Shown piece after piece: positions 24,226 through 33,903 of a stretch of DNA of 64,000 nt. Made by a program: the position numbers and the translations under genes. The stretch is taken from NCBI GenBank assembly GCA_947475465.1, contig CANJLK010000011.1:18559-82558 (forward strand), written 5' to 3'. Position 1 is the stretch's first letter, and each line of letters begins with the position of its first letter. The notes under the pieces are model-generated. The model made no database searches and was not told the origin of the DNA. It saw nothing but the letters and a program-made list of their open reading frames with translations. This DNA is from Caulobacteraceae bacterium. Lineage in GTDB: Bacteria > Pseudomonadota > Alphaproteobacteria > Caulobacterales > Caulobacteraceae.

Positions 24226-24987
24226 GTGAAGAAATCCTATTTTGCGGGCCTGGGCGCCGCGCTCGGCGTGGCGCTGCTGTCGACACAGGCCGCCGCGGCC
24301 GTCACGGCGATTTCCGGCTACGTCAACGTCACGGCCTCGGCGACGGCCGACGGCGGCCAGACCGTGACCGACAGCGCGGGCGATTCCTGGACCGGCGTCC
24401 CGACGAACCTGGGGACCGTCGGGGCGAACGCCGTCAGCAGTGATGGCAACGGCAACGCGATCTCGGCCTTCGGCTACGTCTACGGCGCCTGGAATTCGGA
24501 AAGCTCCGGCGTCTTCCAGGGCCAGGACTTTGGTTGGAACTTCAACAATGCTTCCGGCGAGGCCGACACCACCGGTAACCCGGTCAACTGGAGCTACACC
24601 TTCGACACCAGTGCGCCAGCGTCGTTCAACCTGGGCTACAACGTCTACCATTTCGGAAACGGGTTCGGTCTTTGGGGCTGGAATCTCGCCTTGGACGGTA
24701 ACGACATCCTGAACTTGCAGAATGCGTTCTCACCCGATGCCAGCGGGAACTTCAGCTATGATCTGACAAGCGGAACCCATACCGTCGAACTGCGCAACAA
24801 CGCGAACCTGCGGTCCGGCGGTTTCACCCAATCCTACCTCGAAGGCGACTTCTCGTGGTCGATCGGGCCGCCGTCCAACTCGGATGTGCCGGAACCGGCC
24901 AGCTGGGCGCTCATGCTGATGGGCTTCGGCGGGCTTGGCGCGGCCCTGCGCCGTCGCCGCGCCGCCACACGGCTGGCTATCGGCTAA
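24226..24987 (+). CDS. PEPxxWA-CTERM secreted protein
   Basis: A 253-residue exported protein: signal peptide (about 1-24, ending TQAAAA), a beta-rich Asn/Gly/Ser/Thr-rich body, and a C-terminal sorting signal VPEPASWALMLMGFGG followed by LGAALRRRR. The PEP motif, membrane helix and basic end are what exosortase-type systems recognise. The GTG at 24226 has GGAGG five bases upstream and decides the start. A strong terminator follows. The body has no recognised fold, so its role (matrix or surface protein) is a guess. Confidence 0.85.
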   Translation: MKKSYFAGLGAALGVALLSTQAAAAVTAISGYVNVTASATADGGQTVTDSAGDSWTGVPTNLGTVGANAVSSDGNGNAISAFGYVYGAWNSESSGVFQGQDFGWNFNNASGEADTTGNPVNWSYTFDTSAPASFNLGYNVYHFGNGFGLWGWNLALDGNDILNLQNAFSPDASGNFSYDLTSGTHTVELRNNANLRSGGFTQSYLEGDFSWSIGPPSNSDVPEPASWALMLMGFGGLGAALRRRRAATRLAIG

Positions 24988-25016
24988 CGACAGACCCTCG
25001 ACTGTCAGGTTTCGGA

Positions 25017-25044
25017 CCCCGGCGCCGCGAGGCGCCGGGGTTTT
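25017..25044 (+). terminator. Rho-independent terminator after the PEP-CTERM gene
   Basis: A perfect 10-bp stem (CCCCGGCGCC / GGCGCCGGGG) with a GCGA tetraloop is followed by TTTTCTGTTC. It lies 30 bases after the stop codon and isolates argG. Confidence 0.9.
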
Positions 25045-25148
25045 CTGTTCTGGCGGCTCTTTGGCATTCTTCCTTGAACTACAGCCGCGCCTGCCCTTAA
25101 ACGCGCGGGCCGCCCGTTATCCCCCGCCTTCAGGACCTCCGCCGCGCC

Positions 25149-26377
<1,229 letters not shown>

Positions 26378-26381
<4 letters not shown>

Positions 26382-26584
26382 GCGTCCAGACGATTGAAGG
26401 GATAGCGGTCGCGGATTTGCAGCTGGAAGAAGCGGCCCTTGGATTCCGCTTCCAGGAACGAGCGGCAGACCTCGCCCGGCACGCCGACATAGACGTAGCG
26501 CTCGCCGCTGGCGAAGCGGACCAGAAGTTTGGCCCGTTGGGTGTCGTAGTCGATCTGACTGATCGCGGTCGAATCCACGTGCAT
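26378..26584 (-). CDS. KTSC-domain small protein
   Basis: A 68-residue protein ([20 protein letters not shown], then [27 protein letters not shown] cited in part) matching the KTSC domain: a short beta-rich unit with a V(P)..V..SFL..(E/D)SKG core. It is often found alone or with RNA-related proteins; its role is unknown. The family start at 26584 is used although the frame is open for another 27 codons. Confidence 0.8.
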
Positions 26585-26715
26585 CGGCTGTCTCCCGGCG
26601 GCCCAGCACCCCCTAAACTCCCGGGGCGTCACCAGCGGTTCCCGAATGCAGCCGATCCGTGCCAAGCTCGCTCCAAGGCGACGCTTCGCATCGCCTCGAA
26701 ATCGGGGGAGACACC

Positions 26716-27123
26716 ATGCAACCGCACGTCCTGGTGGCGATCGTCACCATCATCTCGGTCCTGACCTACCTGACCATGGGGCTTCGTGTCGCCGGCGCGC
26801 GACGCAAGTCCGGCATCGCCGCGCCGGCCATGACCGGCGATCCGGAACTGGAACGGACCATCCGCGCCCACTACAACACACTGGAATGGCTGCCGATCTA
26901 CCTGGTCGGCCTATGGCTGTTCGCCATCTACTGGAACGACCTGGTGGCCGCGGGCCTGGGCATCGTCTGGATCTTGGGCCGCATCCTCTATGTGCGCGGC
27001 TACATCGCGGCGGCCGAGAAGCGCGAGCTGGGCTTTGGCATCCAGGCCCTCGCCACCGCCGTCCTGCTGTTCGGGGCGTTGGGTCGGCTGGTTTGGCTGC
27101 TGATCAAGGTCGGCTACGCCTGA
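26716..27123 (+). CDS. MAPEG-family membrane protein
   Basis: A 135-residue protein with four membrane helices and the MAPEG signature ERTIRAHYNTLEWLPIYLVG plus LGRILYVRGYI. MAPEG proteins include microsomal glutathione transferase-like and eicosanoid enzymes; the bacterial members have uncertain substrates. GGGGGAG lies before the ATG at 26716. Confidence 0.9.
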   Translation: MQPHVLVAIVTIISVLTYLTMGLRVAGARRKSGIAAPAMTGDPELERTIRAHYNTLEWLPIYLVGLWLFAIYWNDLVAAGLGIVWILGRILYVRGYIAAAEKRELGFGIQALATAVLLFGALGRLVWLLIKVGYA

Positions 27124-27166
27124 CCGTCTCGACCGTCCGCCCCGCCTGTGGCAGAGCCGGTGGGCC

Positions 27167-27808
27167 ATGTTCGCGCCCGTCGACCCCGCCCGCTACGCAG
27201 CCTACCTGGGGGTGATGTCGGTAATGGTGGTGACGCCGGGGCCGGCGAACCTCTTCGCGATCGCCACAGGCGCCCACGGGGGCCGGACCGCGGTCCTGCG
27301 GGCGGTGGCCGGCATGAACCTGGCGAGCCTGGTCTGGATCGGCGGGGCGGCCCTGGGCCTAGCGGCCCTGGCGCGGGCCTTGCCCGCATTCTTCCACGCG
27401 ATGGCCTATGTAGGCGCGGCCTATGTCGCTTGGCTGGGCCTGAGAGCGCTTTGGGCGGCGCGCGGCGAGGCGAGCCCGGTCGCGCAGGGGCCGGCGCGCG
27501 CCGGCCGGTCGGCCTTCCGCGACGGCTTCGCCGTGCAGATCTCCAATCCCAAGGCCCTGCTCTTCACCACCGTGGTCCTGCCGCCCTTCCTCGACCCCGC
27601 CAGGCCGCTGACGGGTCAGCTGGCGGTGTTCGCGGCGACGGTGGTGGTGATGGATGTGGCGGTGATGACAGCCTATGGCGTCGGCGGAGCAGCGATCGCC
27701 GCGCGGATGACTGAGCCTGGTTTCCGGCGCGGATTCGCGGTGTTCACAGGCGCCCTGCTGCTCACCGCGGCGGTCCTTATCGCCTTTCGCGCCGCAAGCT
27801 TCGCCTGA
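27167..27808 (+). CDS. LysE/RhtB-family amino-acid exporter
   Basis: A 213-residue membrane protein with six hydrophobic helices and the LysE signature VVTPGPANLFAIATGAHGGR, then FAVQISNPKALLFTTVVLPP. Members export amino acids or related metabolites; the substrate is unknown. It follows the MAPEG gene by 43 bases and may be co-transcribed. Confidence 0.9.
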   Translation: MFAPVDPARYAAYLGVMSVMVVTPGPANLFAIATGAHGGRTAVLRAVAGMNLASLVWIGGAALGLAALARALPAFFHAMAYVGAAYVAWLGLRALWAARGEASPVAQGPARAGRSAFRDGFAVQISNPKALLFTTVVLPPFLDPARPLTGQLAVFAATVVVMDVAVMTAYGVGGAAIAARMTEPGFRRGFAVFTGALLLTAAVLIAFRAASFA

Positions 27809-27888
27809 CGCGCGGAAACCACAATTGGGTCCGAGTGTTGTGCTGTAACCATGTCCGTTCGAGGGACAGAGCTGTCCGAGACCTGAAA

Positions 27889-28473
27889 ATGTCCAAAAGA
27901 TCGATCGCCATCCTCGCGGCCCTGGCGCTGGGCGCCAGCCTCGCCGCCTGCCAGACGGCCACGCCCTATCAGCCCAACCTGCCCGGCAACGCCGCCTCGG
28001 GAGGCTATTCCGAGATCAGGCTTGAGCCCGACCGCTGGCGGGTGACGTTCAGCGGCAATTCCATGACCTCACGTGAGACCGTTGAGGGCTATCTGCTGTT
28101 CCGGGCCGCGGAACTCACCCTGCAGCAGGGCGACGACTGGTTCACCATCATCGATCGCCACACCGACAAGGACACCAAGACCTATGTCGAGCCCGATCCG
28201 CTCTACCATCCCTGGTATGGCCCGGCTTACGGCTACTGGCGGCCGTCCTGGCGGTTCCGCGGCCGCGGTTTCGGTTGGCGCACCTGGGACCCGTTCTTCG
28301 GCGACCCCTTCTGGGCCGACCGCATGGACGTCCAGACCGTCGAGAAATTCGAGGCCTCGGCCGAGATCGTCACCCACAAGGGCGCCAAGCCGGCGGGCGA
28401 TCCCCGGGCCTTCGACGCCCACGCGGTGGCCGACAGCCTGAAGCCTCGCATCCAGTACCCCGCCCCCAAGTAG
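27889..28473 (+). CDS. CC0125/CC1285-type lipoprotein
   Basis: A 194-residue lipoprotein with lipobox LAAC (Cys about residue 21). The mature part (YSEIRLEPDRWRVTFSGNS, then TVEGYLLFRAAELTLQQGDDWF) resembles a Caulobacter lipoprotein family that I know as CC0125/CC1285; the name is from memory. An aromatic Arg/Trp/Tyr-rich insert (YWRPSWRFRGRGFGWRTWDP) sits in the middle. Function unknown. The ATG at 27889 gives a normal lipoprotein signal. Confidence 0.8.
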   Translation: MSKRSIAILAALALGASLAACQTATPYQPNLPGNAASGGYSEIRLEPDRWRVTFSGNSMTSRETVEGYLLFRAAELTLQQGDDWFTIIDRHTDKDTKTYVEPDPLYHPWYGPAYGYWRPSWRFRGRGFGWRTWDPFFGDPFWADRMDVQTVEKFEASAEIVTHKGAKPAGDPRAFDAHAVADSLKPRIQYPAPK

Positions 28474-28493
28474 CCAATCGGCGCCCGCGCACG

Positions 28494-28522
28494 AAAAAGC
28501 CCCGGCTCTCGCGAGCCGGGGC
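28494..28522. terminator. Bidirectional terminator
   Basis: A perfect 10-bp stem (GCCCCGGCTC / GAGCCGGGGC) with a 4-nt loop is flanked on its left by AAAAA. Read on the minus strand the stem is followed by TTTTT, a good terminator for the PEP-CTERM gene; on the plus strand only a weak CTGTTC follows the lipoprotein gene. Confidence 0.85.
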
Positions 28523-28557
28523 CTGTTCAGGTCTGGCCGGGCCGAAGCCCCGGCGGC

Positions 28558-29322
28558 TTAGGCGGTAGCGCCCAGCACCTTGCGGCGCGAACGCAGGGCC
28601 GCGCCGACGCCGCCGAAGCCCAGGATCATCAGGGCCCAGGCGCCCGGCTCGGGTACTTCGCCGGCGCTGAAGTGGCTGATCTCGAAGCTGTTGGTGGTCG
28701 AGTAGAAATCGATCGACGTCAGGTCGCGATCGAACTGGAAGGTCAGGCGCCCGTTGCTCCGGTCGCTCGACTGATTGCCGTTGTCGGTGACCAGGCCACC
28801 GGTGTTGCCGGCGATCCAGCCGCCGTCCACCGCGTCAGTTACGTTCGTGCCCGCATAGTGGAACACGATGTGATTGTAGCCGTCGAGCGAGCCCGAGTAG
28901 AGGCCGAAAGCGTTCACACCGCTGCGGGTGATGTGGAGGGTCGCGAAGCCATCAGCCGGGTTCACAGTGCCGTGGCCGTAAAGGGTCAGGTACTGGGTCG
29001 AATCTTCGCCCGAGGGGTCCACCGTCAGCGGCACGGCCGGCGAGGCGCTGTTGCCAGTATGGCCGGTGAACAGCGCGGCGCTGGCGTTGCCGGTCAGGCT
29101 GAAGCCGCTGTAGTTGAAGATGATGTTCGCAAACGTCGGCGCGCCGCTTGTCTCGAAGCTGGTGATGATCTGCTGGCCGGACGGGGCGCTGAAGTCCTTT
29201 CCGCCGAACGACGCGTAGGTCAGGTCATTCATGCCCGGCAGCGGGCTGGCGGCGCTGGACGCGCCGGCGGCGGCCAGAAGGCCGAGGGCGGCGGTGGCCG
29301 CGAGAACGAGACGGAGTTTCAT
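28558..29322 (-). CDS. PEPxxWA-CTERM secreted protein
   Basis: A 254-residue exported protein: signal peptide (MKLRLVLAATAALGLLAAAG...SA), beta-rich Gly/Asn/Ser/Thr-rich body, and C-terminal signal VPEPGAWALMILGFGGVGAA followed by LRSRRK. It shares the same sorting signal as the protein at 24.2 kb but little of the body. The ATG at 29322 has GCAGGAG upstream. An exosortase would be encoded elsewhere. Confidence 0.85.
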   Translation of the reverse strand: MKLRLVLAATAALGLLAAAGASSAASPLPGMNDLTYASFGGKDFSAPSGQQIITSFETSGAPTFANIIFNYSGFSLTGNASAALFTGHTGNSASPAVPLTVDPSGEDSTQYLTLYGHGTVNPADGFATLHITRSGVNAFGLYSGSLDGYNHIVFHYAGTNVTDAVDGGWIAGNTGGLVTDNGNQSSDRSNGRLTFQFDRDLTSIDFYSTTNSFEISHFSAGEVPEPGAWALMILGFGGVGAALRSRRKVLGATA

Positions 29323-29590
29323 GCAATCTCCTGCAGTCGACGAATAGGGTCGGCCGAAAACAAGCTGGGCCATTTGTAGTTGAGTCATAAACGTGTGTCT
29401 GACGCCCGACGAATCTTTTCCCTATCCAGGGGATTTTTCGCCGCGCCGCCGAGCACAGCTGGGGACAGCTGGGGACAGCCGCCGCCGGCGTGGGCTGTAC
29501 AGGACCGGCTTGATTGTCGATGGTGTCGGGATCGCGACCAAGCGAACCCCTAGGCCGGATCAACTGGCCAGTCTGCCCGGAGGAAATTCC

Positions 29591-30577
29591 ATGCGCTACA
29601 CGACCAGTGTCCCCGGCTTCACCATGTTCCAGGGCAATTCGGGTCAGCCGGAATGGTCGCGCGACCTGAAGCCGGATCACATCCAGATCATCGCCCAGCG
29701 CGCCGAGGCGCGGGGAATTTCGCACCTTTCCATCCCGTGGCACATCGCGATGCCGCGCGACGACTACGGATCGAACATGGGCGCGCGGTGGCCGCATTCC
29801 CTGGCCACAGCCGGGCTCCTTCTGGGCGCGACAAAGACCATCACCGTGGCCCCCCTGGTCGTCTCGCCGTGCCACAACACCATCGAGCTGGCCAAGGCCT
29901 TCGCCACCCTGGATTGGATGTCGGGCGGACGCTGCCTGCCGGTCATCCTGGCGGGCTACACCCAGTGGGAGTTCGACCTCCTGGGCGGCGACTACGAGAA
30001 CCGCAACGACATCACCGACGAGCAGGTAGAGGCCATGCAGGCCCTGTGGGGCCGCGAGAACCCTCGCTACGACGGCAGGTTCGTGCAGGTTCCCGACCTG
30101 CTCTTCGAGCCGAAGCCGATCGGCGGGACCATTCCAATGTGGTTCGGCGGCAAGGCCAAGCGGGCGCTGCGCCGAATGGCGAAATATGGCGTCGGATGGC
30201 AGTCTTACGCCACCAATGCCGAGGATGTGCCGGCCGCGGTCGAGTACATCCGCGCCCAGCCGGGGATCGGCGACAAGCCTCTCGACATCTTCTGCTACTT
30301 CGCCAACCCGACCCACGACCCGGTGTCGCACGCGCAGTCCGAGGCGCCCAAGGTGGTTGTGGGCGACGCCGCGATCATCGAGCGCGCCCAGTACCTGGCC
30401 GACAAGAAGATCAACGTGACCGGCGCGCCGCTCAACTCCTACGCCGAAAAGGGCGTCCTGAAGCCGGCGCGGTCCTTCGAGGAATACCTCGACCGTCTCG
30501 ACTGGTTCGGCCAGGAGATCATCCCCGCGACGCGGTCGTTCGGCGACCCGCCAGCCGTCATGGCCCGCAAGGCCTAG
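29591..30577 (+). CDS. LLM-class flavin-dependent oxidoreductase
   Basis: A 328-residue luciferase-like TIM-barrel flavoprotein (FMN or F420 type). Typical regions are WHIAMPRDDYGSNMGARWPH, a core with ITVAPLVVSPCHNTIELAKA and TLDWMSGGRCLPVILAGY, and FGGKAKRALRRMAKYGVGW. The substrate cannot be deduced. GGAGGAAATTCC precedes the ATG at 29591 and decides the start. Confidence 0.88.
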   Translation: MRYTTSVPGFTMFQGNSGQPEWSRDLKPDHIQIIAQRAEARGISHLSIPWHIAMPRDDYGSNMGARWPHSLATAGLLLGATKTITVAPLVVSPCHNTIELAKAFATLDWMSGGRCLPVILAGYTQWEFDLLGGDYENRNDITDEQVEAMQALWGRENPRYDGRFVQVPDLLFEPKPIGGTIPMWFGGKAKRALRRMAKYGVGWQSYATNAEDVPAAVEYIRAQPGIGDKPLDIFCYFANPTHDPVSHAQSEAPKVVVGDAAIIERAQYLADKKINVTGAPLNSYAEKGVLKPARSFEEYLDRLDWFGQEIIPATRSFGDPPAVMARKA

Positions 30578-30591
30578 CCAAGAGCCCGCGC

Positions 30592-30614
30592 CCTCCCGCC
30601 GGTCCGGCGGGAGG
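30592..30614. terminator. Hairpin between convergent LLM gene and tRNA
   Basis: A near-perfect inverted repeat with 11-bp arms (CCTCCCGCCGG / CCGGCGGGAGG) around one T. There is no U-tract on either side, so it may act as a Rho-assisted or RNA-processing hairpin for both transcripts. Confidence 0.5.
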
Positions 30615-30644
30615 TCACAAGGGTCTTCAAGTCTGCGGAAAATT

Positions 30645-30719
30645 TGGAGCGGGCGAAGAGATTCGAACTCTCGACCCCAACCTTGGCAAGGTTGTGCTCT
30701 ACCACTGAGCTACGCCCGC
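30645..30719 (-). tRNA. tRNA-Gly(GCC)
   Basis: Read on the minus strand, the 75-nt gene starts GCGGGCGTAGCTCAGTGG and ends with an encoded CCA. The acceptor stem GCGGGCG pairs with CGCCCGC, the anticodon loop is TTGCCAA (anticodon GCC) on a CAACC/GGTTG stem, and the T arm is GAGAGTTCGAATCTCTT-like. All arms pair. It reads the main glycine codons of a high-GC genome. Confidence 0.97.
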
Positions 30720-30819
30720 GCTCCTCGAAGGCGTCCTAGCCCCCGAAAATTCGAAGGCGGCTTATGGCAGACGCCCATGGGCTTTGCAAGGCGCGAAGCG
30801 GGCGCGGGCGCGCGACGGC

Positions 30820-31563
30820 CTAGCGGCCGAAACGTGGGGCCTTCAGGCGGCGCTTGTTGGTGTGGTCTTCGCGGGCCGGGGCGACCTCTTCCGGGTACTC
30901 ACCCTTGAAGTAGTAGCGCTGCCAGGCCTCCTTGGTGGCCTCGGGGTCCTGGCGGAAGATTTTCTTGTTGAACTCGCTGCGGTGCTTTTCCCAGACGTCG
31001 TACTGGTGGCGCAGCTCGGGGTTGGAATCCATCCGCCGGATCACCGGCTGGATCTCGTGCAGGGGCTTGTCCTGGATGAGGGTGATGAAGCAGAAGGCCT
31101 CGCCCTTTTCGAAGCGCACCTTGCCGGGACGGGTGAACAGCCAGTTCATGGTGAAGGGGAAGGGCAGCCAGTCGGTCTCGACGACGCCGGCCAGGGGCTG
31201 GATGCCGTCCTTCATGTGGTTGGGCGGCCCCATCACCATCATCGACCAGCCCGGCGGAGTGCGGAACAGATAGCCCGGATGCATGGTCAGGACGCCATGG
31301 CTGAAATGGCTGGTGGCCAGGCGGTGGAAGTCCGGGCTGGGGTGGTCCGGTCTTAGGGTGATGTCCTCCTGGCGGATCCCCCCCGTCCACTCGGCGGTGA
31401 AGGCCACGGGCGACAGGAGCTCCCACCCGGAGGTGTTGGCCATGTTGAGCGGCAGGCAGCGGTAGGCGTGGCGCGAGGCGAAGCTTTCCATCCAGTTGCG
31501 TTCCAGCCGCCCGGGGATCATCTCCGGCGGCCGCTCGGTCGTCGGATAGCACTCGAGTTCCAT
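30820..31563 (-). CDS. DUF6065-like protein
   Basis: A 247-residue soluble protein. Features such as NWMESFASRHAYRCLPLNMA NTSGWEL (cited as two pieces), a GYLFRTPPGWSMMVMGPPNH loop and LIQDKPLHEIQPVIRRM resemble the DUF6065 family, whose genes are often near glycan or secondary-metabolism genes. ATG 31563 is chosen (MELECYPTTER); a GTG at 31635 would add 24 residues. Function unknown. Confidence 0.65.
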   Translation of the reverse strand: MELECYPTTERPPEMIPGRLERNWMESFASRHAYRCLPLNMANTSGWELLSPVAFTAEWTGGIRQEDITLRPDHPSPDFHRLATSHFSHGVLTMHPGYLFRTPPGWSMMVMGPPNHMKDGIQPLAGVVETDWLPFPFTMNWLFTRPGKVRFEKGEAFCFITLIQDKPLHEIQPVIRRMDSNPELRHQYDVWEKHRSEFNKKIFRQDPEATKEAWQRYYFKGEYPEEVAPAREDHTNKRRLKAPRFGR

Positions 31564-31664
31564 CACGGGAGTCACCTGGGGCTGGACGCTGACCGGTTCC
31601 TTAAAGCGGCGGGCCGGGCCGGCGTCCAGTTCCACTGTCGCGCGGGCTTCGATAAGACGCCCCG

Positions 31665-32168
31665 ATGAAGACCCGCGCCGAACTCATGGCCCTGCTGGCA
31701 ATCCTCGGCGTCGAGACCGAGACGATCGACCATCCCGCCGTCTTCCGGGTGGGCGAGGGGGAGGACATCAAGGCGGCCATCCCAGGCGCCCACACCAAGA
31801 ACCTGTTCCTGAAGGACGCCAGGGGCCAGCTGTGGCTGATCTCGGCCCGGGACACGACCCAGATCGACCTCAAGCGCCTGCCCGCCGCGATCGGCGCGGG
31901 ACGGCTGTCGTTCGGGGCCGAAGCCCTGATGGTCGAAGCCCTGGGCGTCACGCCCGGATCGGTGACCGCGCTCGCCCTGATCAACGATCCCGACCATCGG
32001 GTCCGCTTCGTCCTGGACCGCGCCCTGGCCGACGCGGACAGGGTGAATTTCCACCCCCTGACCAACACCGCCACCACCGGGCTCAGCCAGGCGGGGTTGC
32101 GGACCTTCCTGGCGGCGGTGGGCGTGACGCCCCTGATCGTCGATTTCACCGCCATGACGGTGGTCTAA
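31665..32168 (+). CDS. YbaK/ProXp-type aminoacyl-tRNA deacylase
   Basis: A 167-residue single-domain tRNA editing protein of the YbaK/INS superfamily. [20 protein letters not shown], the conserved Lys in this segment, [21 protein letters not shown] and [13 protein letters not shown] match ProXp-ala/PrdX proteins that hydrolyse mischarged Ala-tRNA(Pro). Other INS members edit other pairs, so the specificity is inferred. Confidence 0.85.
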   Translation: MKTRAELMALLAILGVETETIDHPAVFRVGEGEDIKAAIPGAHTKNLFLKDARGQLWLISARDTTQIDLKRLPAAIGAGRLSFGAEALMVEALGVTPGSVTALALINDPDHRVRFVLDRALADADRVNFHPLTNTATTGLSQAGLRTFLAAVGVTPLIVDFTAMTVV

Positions 32169-32258
32169 GGTCCACTCACACGTTGAAGCCGCGCGCCTGC
32201 GGGACCATCTTGGCGGCGAAACGTTGGAACTGGCGCCAGCCGAAGGAAGAGACTGCCC

Positions 32259-33161
32259 ATGAGCCTGATCGGTGAAACCGCCGGGGCCGCCGCCGCCGAT
32301 GTCGTCAAGGACGGCACGGACGAGAGCTTCATCGACGATGTGGTCGAGGCATCCCGGTCGGCGGCGGTCATCGTCGACTTCTGGGCGCCTTGGTGCGGCC
32401 CCTGCCGCCAGCTTGGGCCGGCCATCGAGAAGGCCGTGCTGGCCGCCAAGGGCAAGGTGAAGCTGGTCAAGATCGACATCGACAAGAACCCGGCCTACGC
32501 GGGCCAGCTTCGCGTCCAGTCGATACCGGCGGTGTTCGCCTTCGTCGACGGCAAGCCGGTCGACGGCTTCATGGGCGCCTTGCCCGACAGCCAGGTGAAG
32601 GCCTTCGTCGACAAGCTGGCCAAGATGGCGCCCGGCGGCGCCTCGCCGATCGACGACCTTCTGGATATGGCCAAGGAGTCCCTGGCGCTGGGCGACCTGG
32701 GCGGCGCGGCCCAGGCCTACGCCCAGGTGCTGCAGGCCGATCCGCAGAACGTGAAGGCCCTGGGCGGCATGGCCCGGCTGTACCTGGACTCCGGCGACGC
32801 CGAACATGCCCGGGAAATCCTGGCCATGGTCCCGCCCGACGCCAAGGACCAAGGGGTGGATAGCGTCCGGGCCGCCCTGGCGCTGGCCGCGGAGGCGCCC
32901 TCCGACACCAAGGCCTTCGAGGACCGGCTGTCCGCCGACCCCGACGACCACGAGGCCCGCTTCGAACTGGCCAAGGCCTTCGCCGGCTCGCACCGCCTGG
33001 AGCAGGCGGCCGACCAGCTCCTGACGATCATCGAGAAGGACCGGACCTGGAATGACGAGGCGGCGCGCAAGCAGCTGCTCACCGTCTTCGAGGCCGCCGG
33101 CCTGATGTCGGAGATCGCCCGCAACGGCCGCAAGCGGCTGTCCGCCATACTGTTCAGCTGA
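32259..33161 (+). CDS. cnoX: Thioredoxin-TPR protein CnoX/YbbN
   Basis: A 300-residue protein: thioredoxin fold (about 20-125) with WCGPC in FWAPWCGPCRQLGPA and cis-Pro in SIPAVFAF, then TPR-like helices (about 135-285: LGDLGGAAQAYAQVLQADPQ...). CnoX proteins guard substrates from oxidation and hand them to GroEL/DnaK. WCGPC, rather than the SxxC of E. coli, implies redox activity as well. It is probably co-transcribed with the LON-domain gene 20 bases downstream. Confidence 0.9.
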   Translation: MSLIGETAGAAAADVVKDGTDESFIDDVVEASRSAAVIVDFWAPWCGPCRQLGPAIEKAVLAAKGKVKLVKIDIDKNPAYAGQLRVQSIPAVFAFVDGKPVDGFMGALPDSQVKAFVDKLAKMAPGGASPIDDLLDMAKESLALGDLGGAAQAYAQVLQADPQNVKALGGMARLYLDSGDAEHAREILAMVPPDAKDQGVDSVRAALALAAEAPSDTKAFEDRLSADPDDHEARFELAKAFAGSHRLEQAADQLLTIIEKDRTWNDEAARKQLLTVFEAAGLMSEIARNGRKRLSAILFS

Positions 33162-33181
33162 ACGCCAGGAAAGAGCCCGCC

Positions 33182-33844
33182 ATGCCCGGCTACCGTCACG
33201 CGGCCGACCTGCTGCAGGTGATCCCGGTCTTCCCGCTGGACGGGGCGCTGCTGCTGCCCGGCGGCGACCTGCCCCTGCAGATCTTCGAGCCGCGCTATCT
33301 GAACATGATCGATGACGCCATGGCCGGCGACCGGATCATCGGCATGATCCAGACCCGGGCCGGCGGCGACCGCGAACGGCCAAGACTGGCCGGCGTCGGC
33401 TGCGCGGGGCGCATCACCGCCTATGCCGAGACCTCCGATGGCCGCTACCTCATCACCCTGACCGGCGTCTGCCGGTTCGAGGCGGGCGAGGAGATGAGCG
33501 TGCCCATGCCCTATCGCCAGCTGCGGGTGAGCTACGAGCGCTTCGTCCACGACCTGGCGGAGGATGAGGCGCGCGAGGCGCCGCCAGGCGCGCGCGAACG
33601 CTTCGCCCGGGCGCTGAAACGCTACCTCAACCACCGCGATCTCGACATCGACTGGGACACGGCTTCGAACGCGCCGCTGGAGGCCCTGGTCAACAGCCTG
33701 GCCATGGGACTGCCCTTCGAGCCGGCGGAGAAACAGGCCCTGCTGGAGGCCCCCGACCTGGCCGGACGCTTCGAGGCGCTGGCCACCCTGCTGGAGATCG
33801 ACGCCTTGGAGGACGGCGACGATGAAGGCCATTCGGTCCAGTAG
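33182..33844 (+). CDS. LON substrate-binding-domain protein
   Basis: A 220-residue protein made of the Lon N-terminal (substrate-recognition) domain without protease or AAA parts: IPVFPLDGALLLPGGDLPLQ, IFEPRYLNMIDDAM, GCAGRITAYAE and a C-terminal helical bundle. Role probably in protein quality control. It follows cnoX by 20 bases, a pairing common in alphaproteobacteria. Confidence 0.9.
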   Translation: MPGYRHAADLLQVIPVFPLDGALLLPGGDLPLQIFEPRYLNMIDDAMAGDRIIGMIQTRAGGDRERPRLAGVGCAGRITAYAETSDGRYLITLTGVCRFEAGEEMSVPMPYRQLRVSYERFVHDLAEDEAREAPPGARERFARALKRYLNHRDLDIDWDTASNAPLEALVNSLAMGLPFEPAEKQALLEAPDLAGRFEALATLLEIDALEDGDDEGHSVQ

Positions 33845-33903
33845 GTGGGTGCGGGCGATCTTGTGACGCAAGACCCCGGGACTCCGGCGGCTCCCCCACC
33901 CGC

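Noticed and set aside
30645..30719. tRNA-Ala, from reading GGC in the plus-strand loop
   Set aside because: The tRNA folds only on the minus strand, where the anticodon is GCC (Gly).
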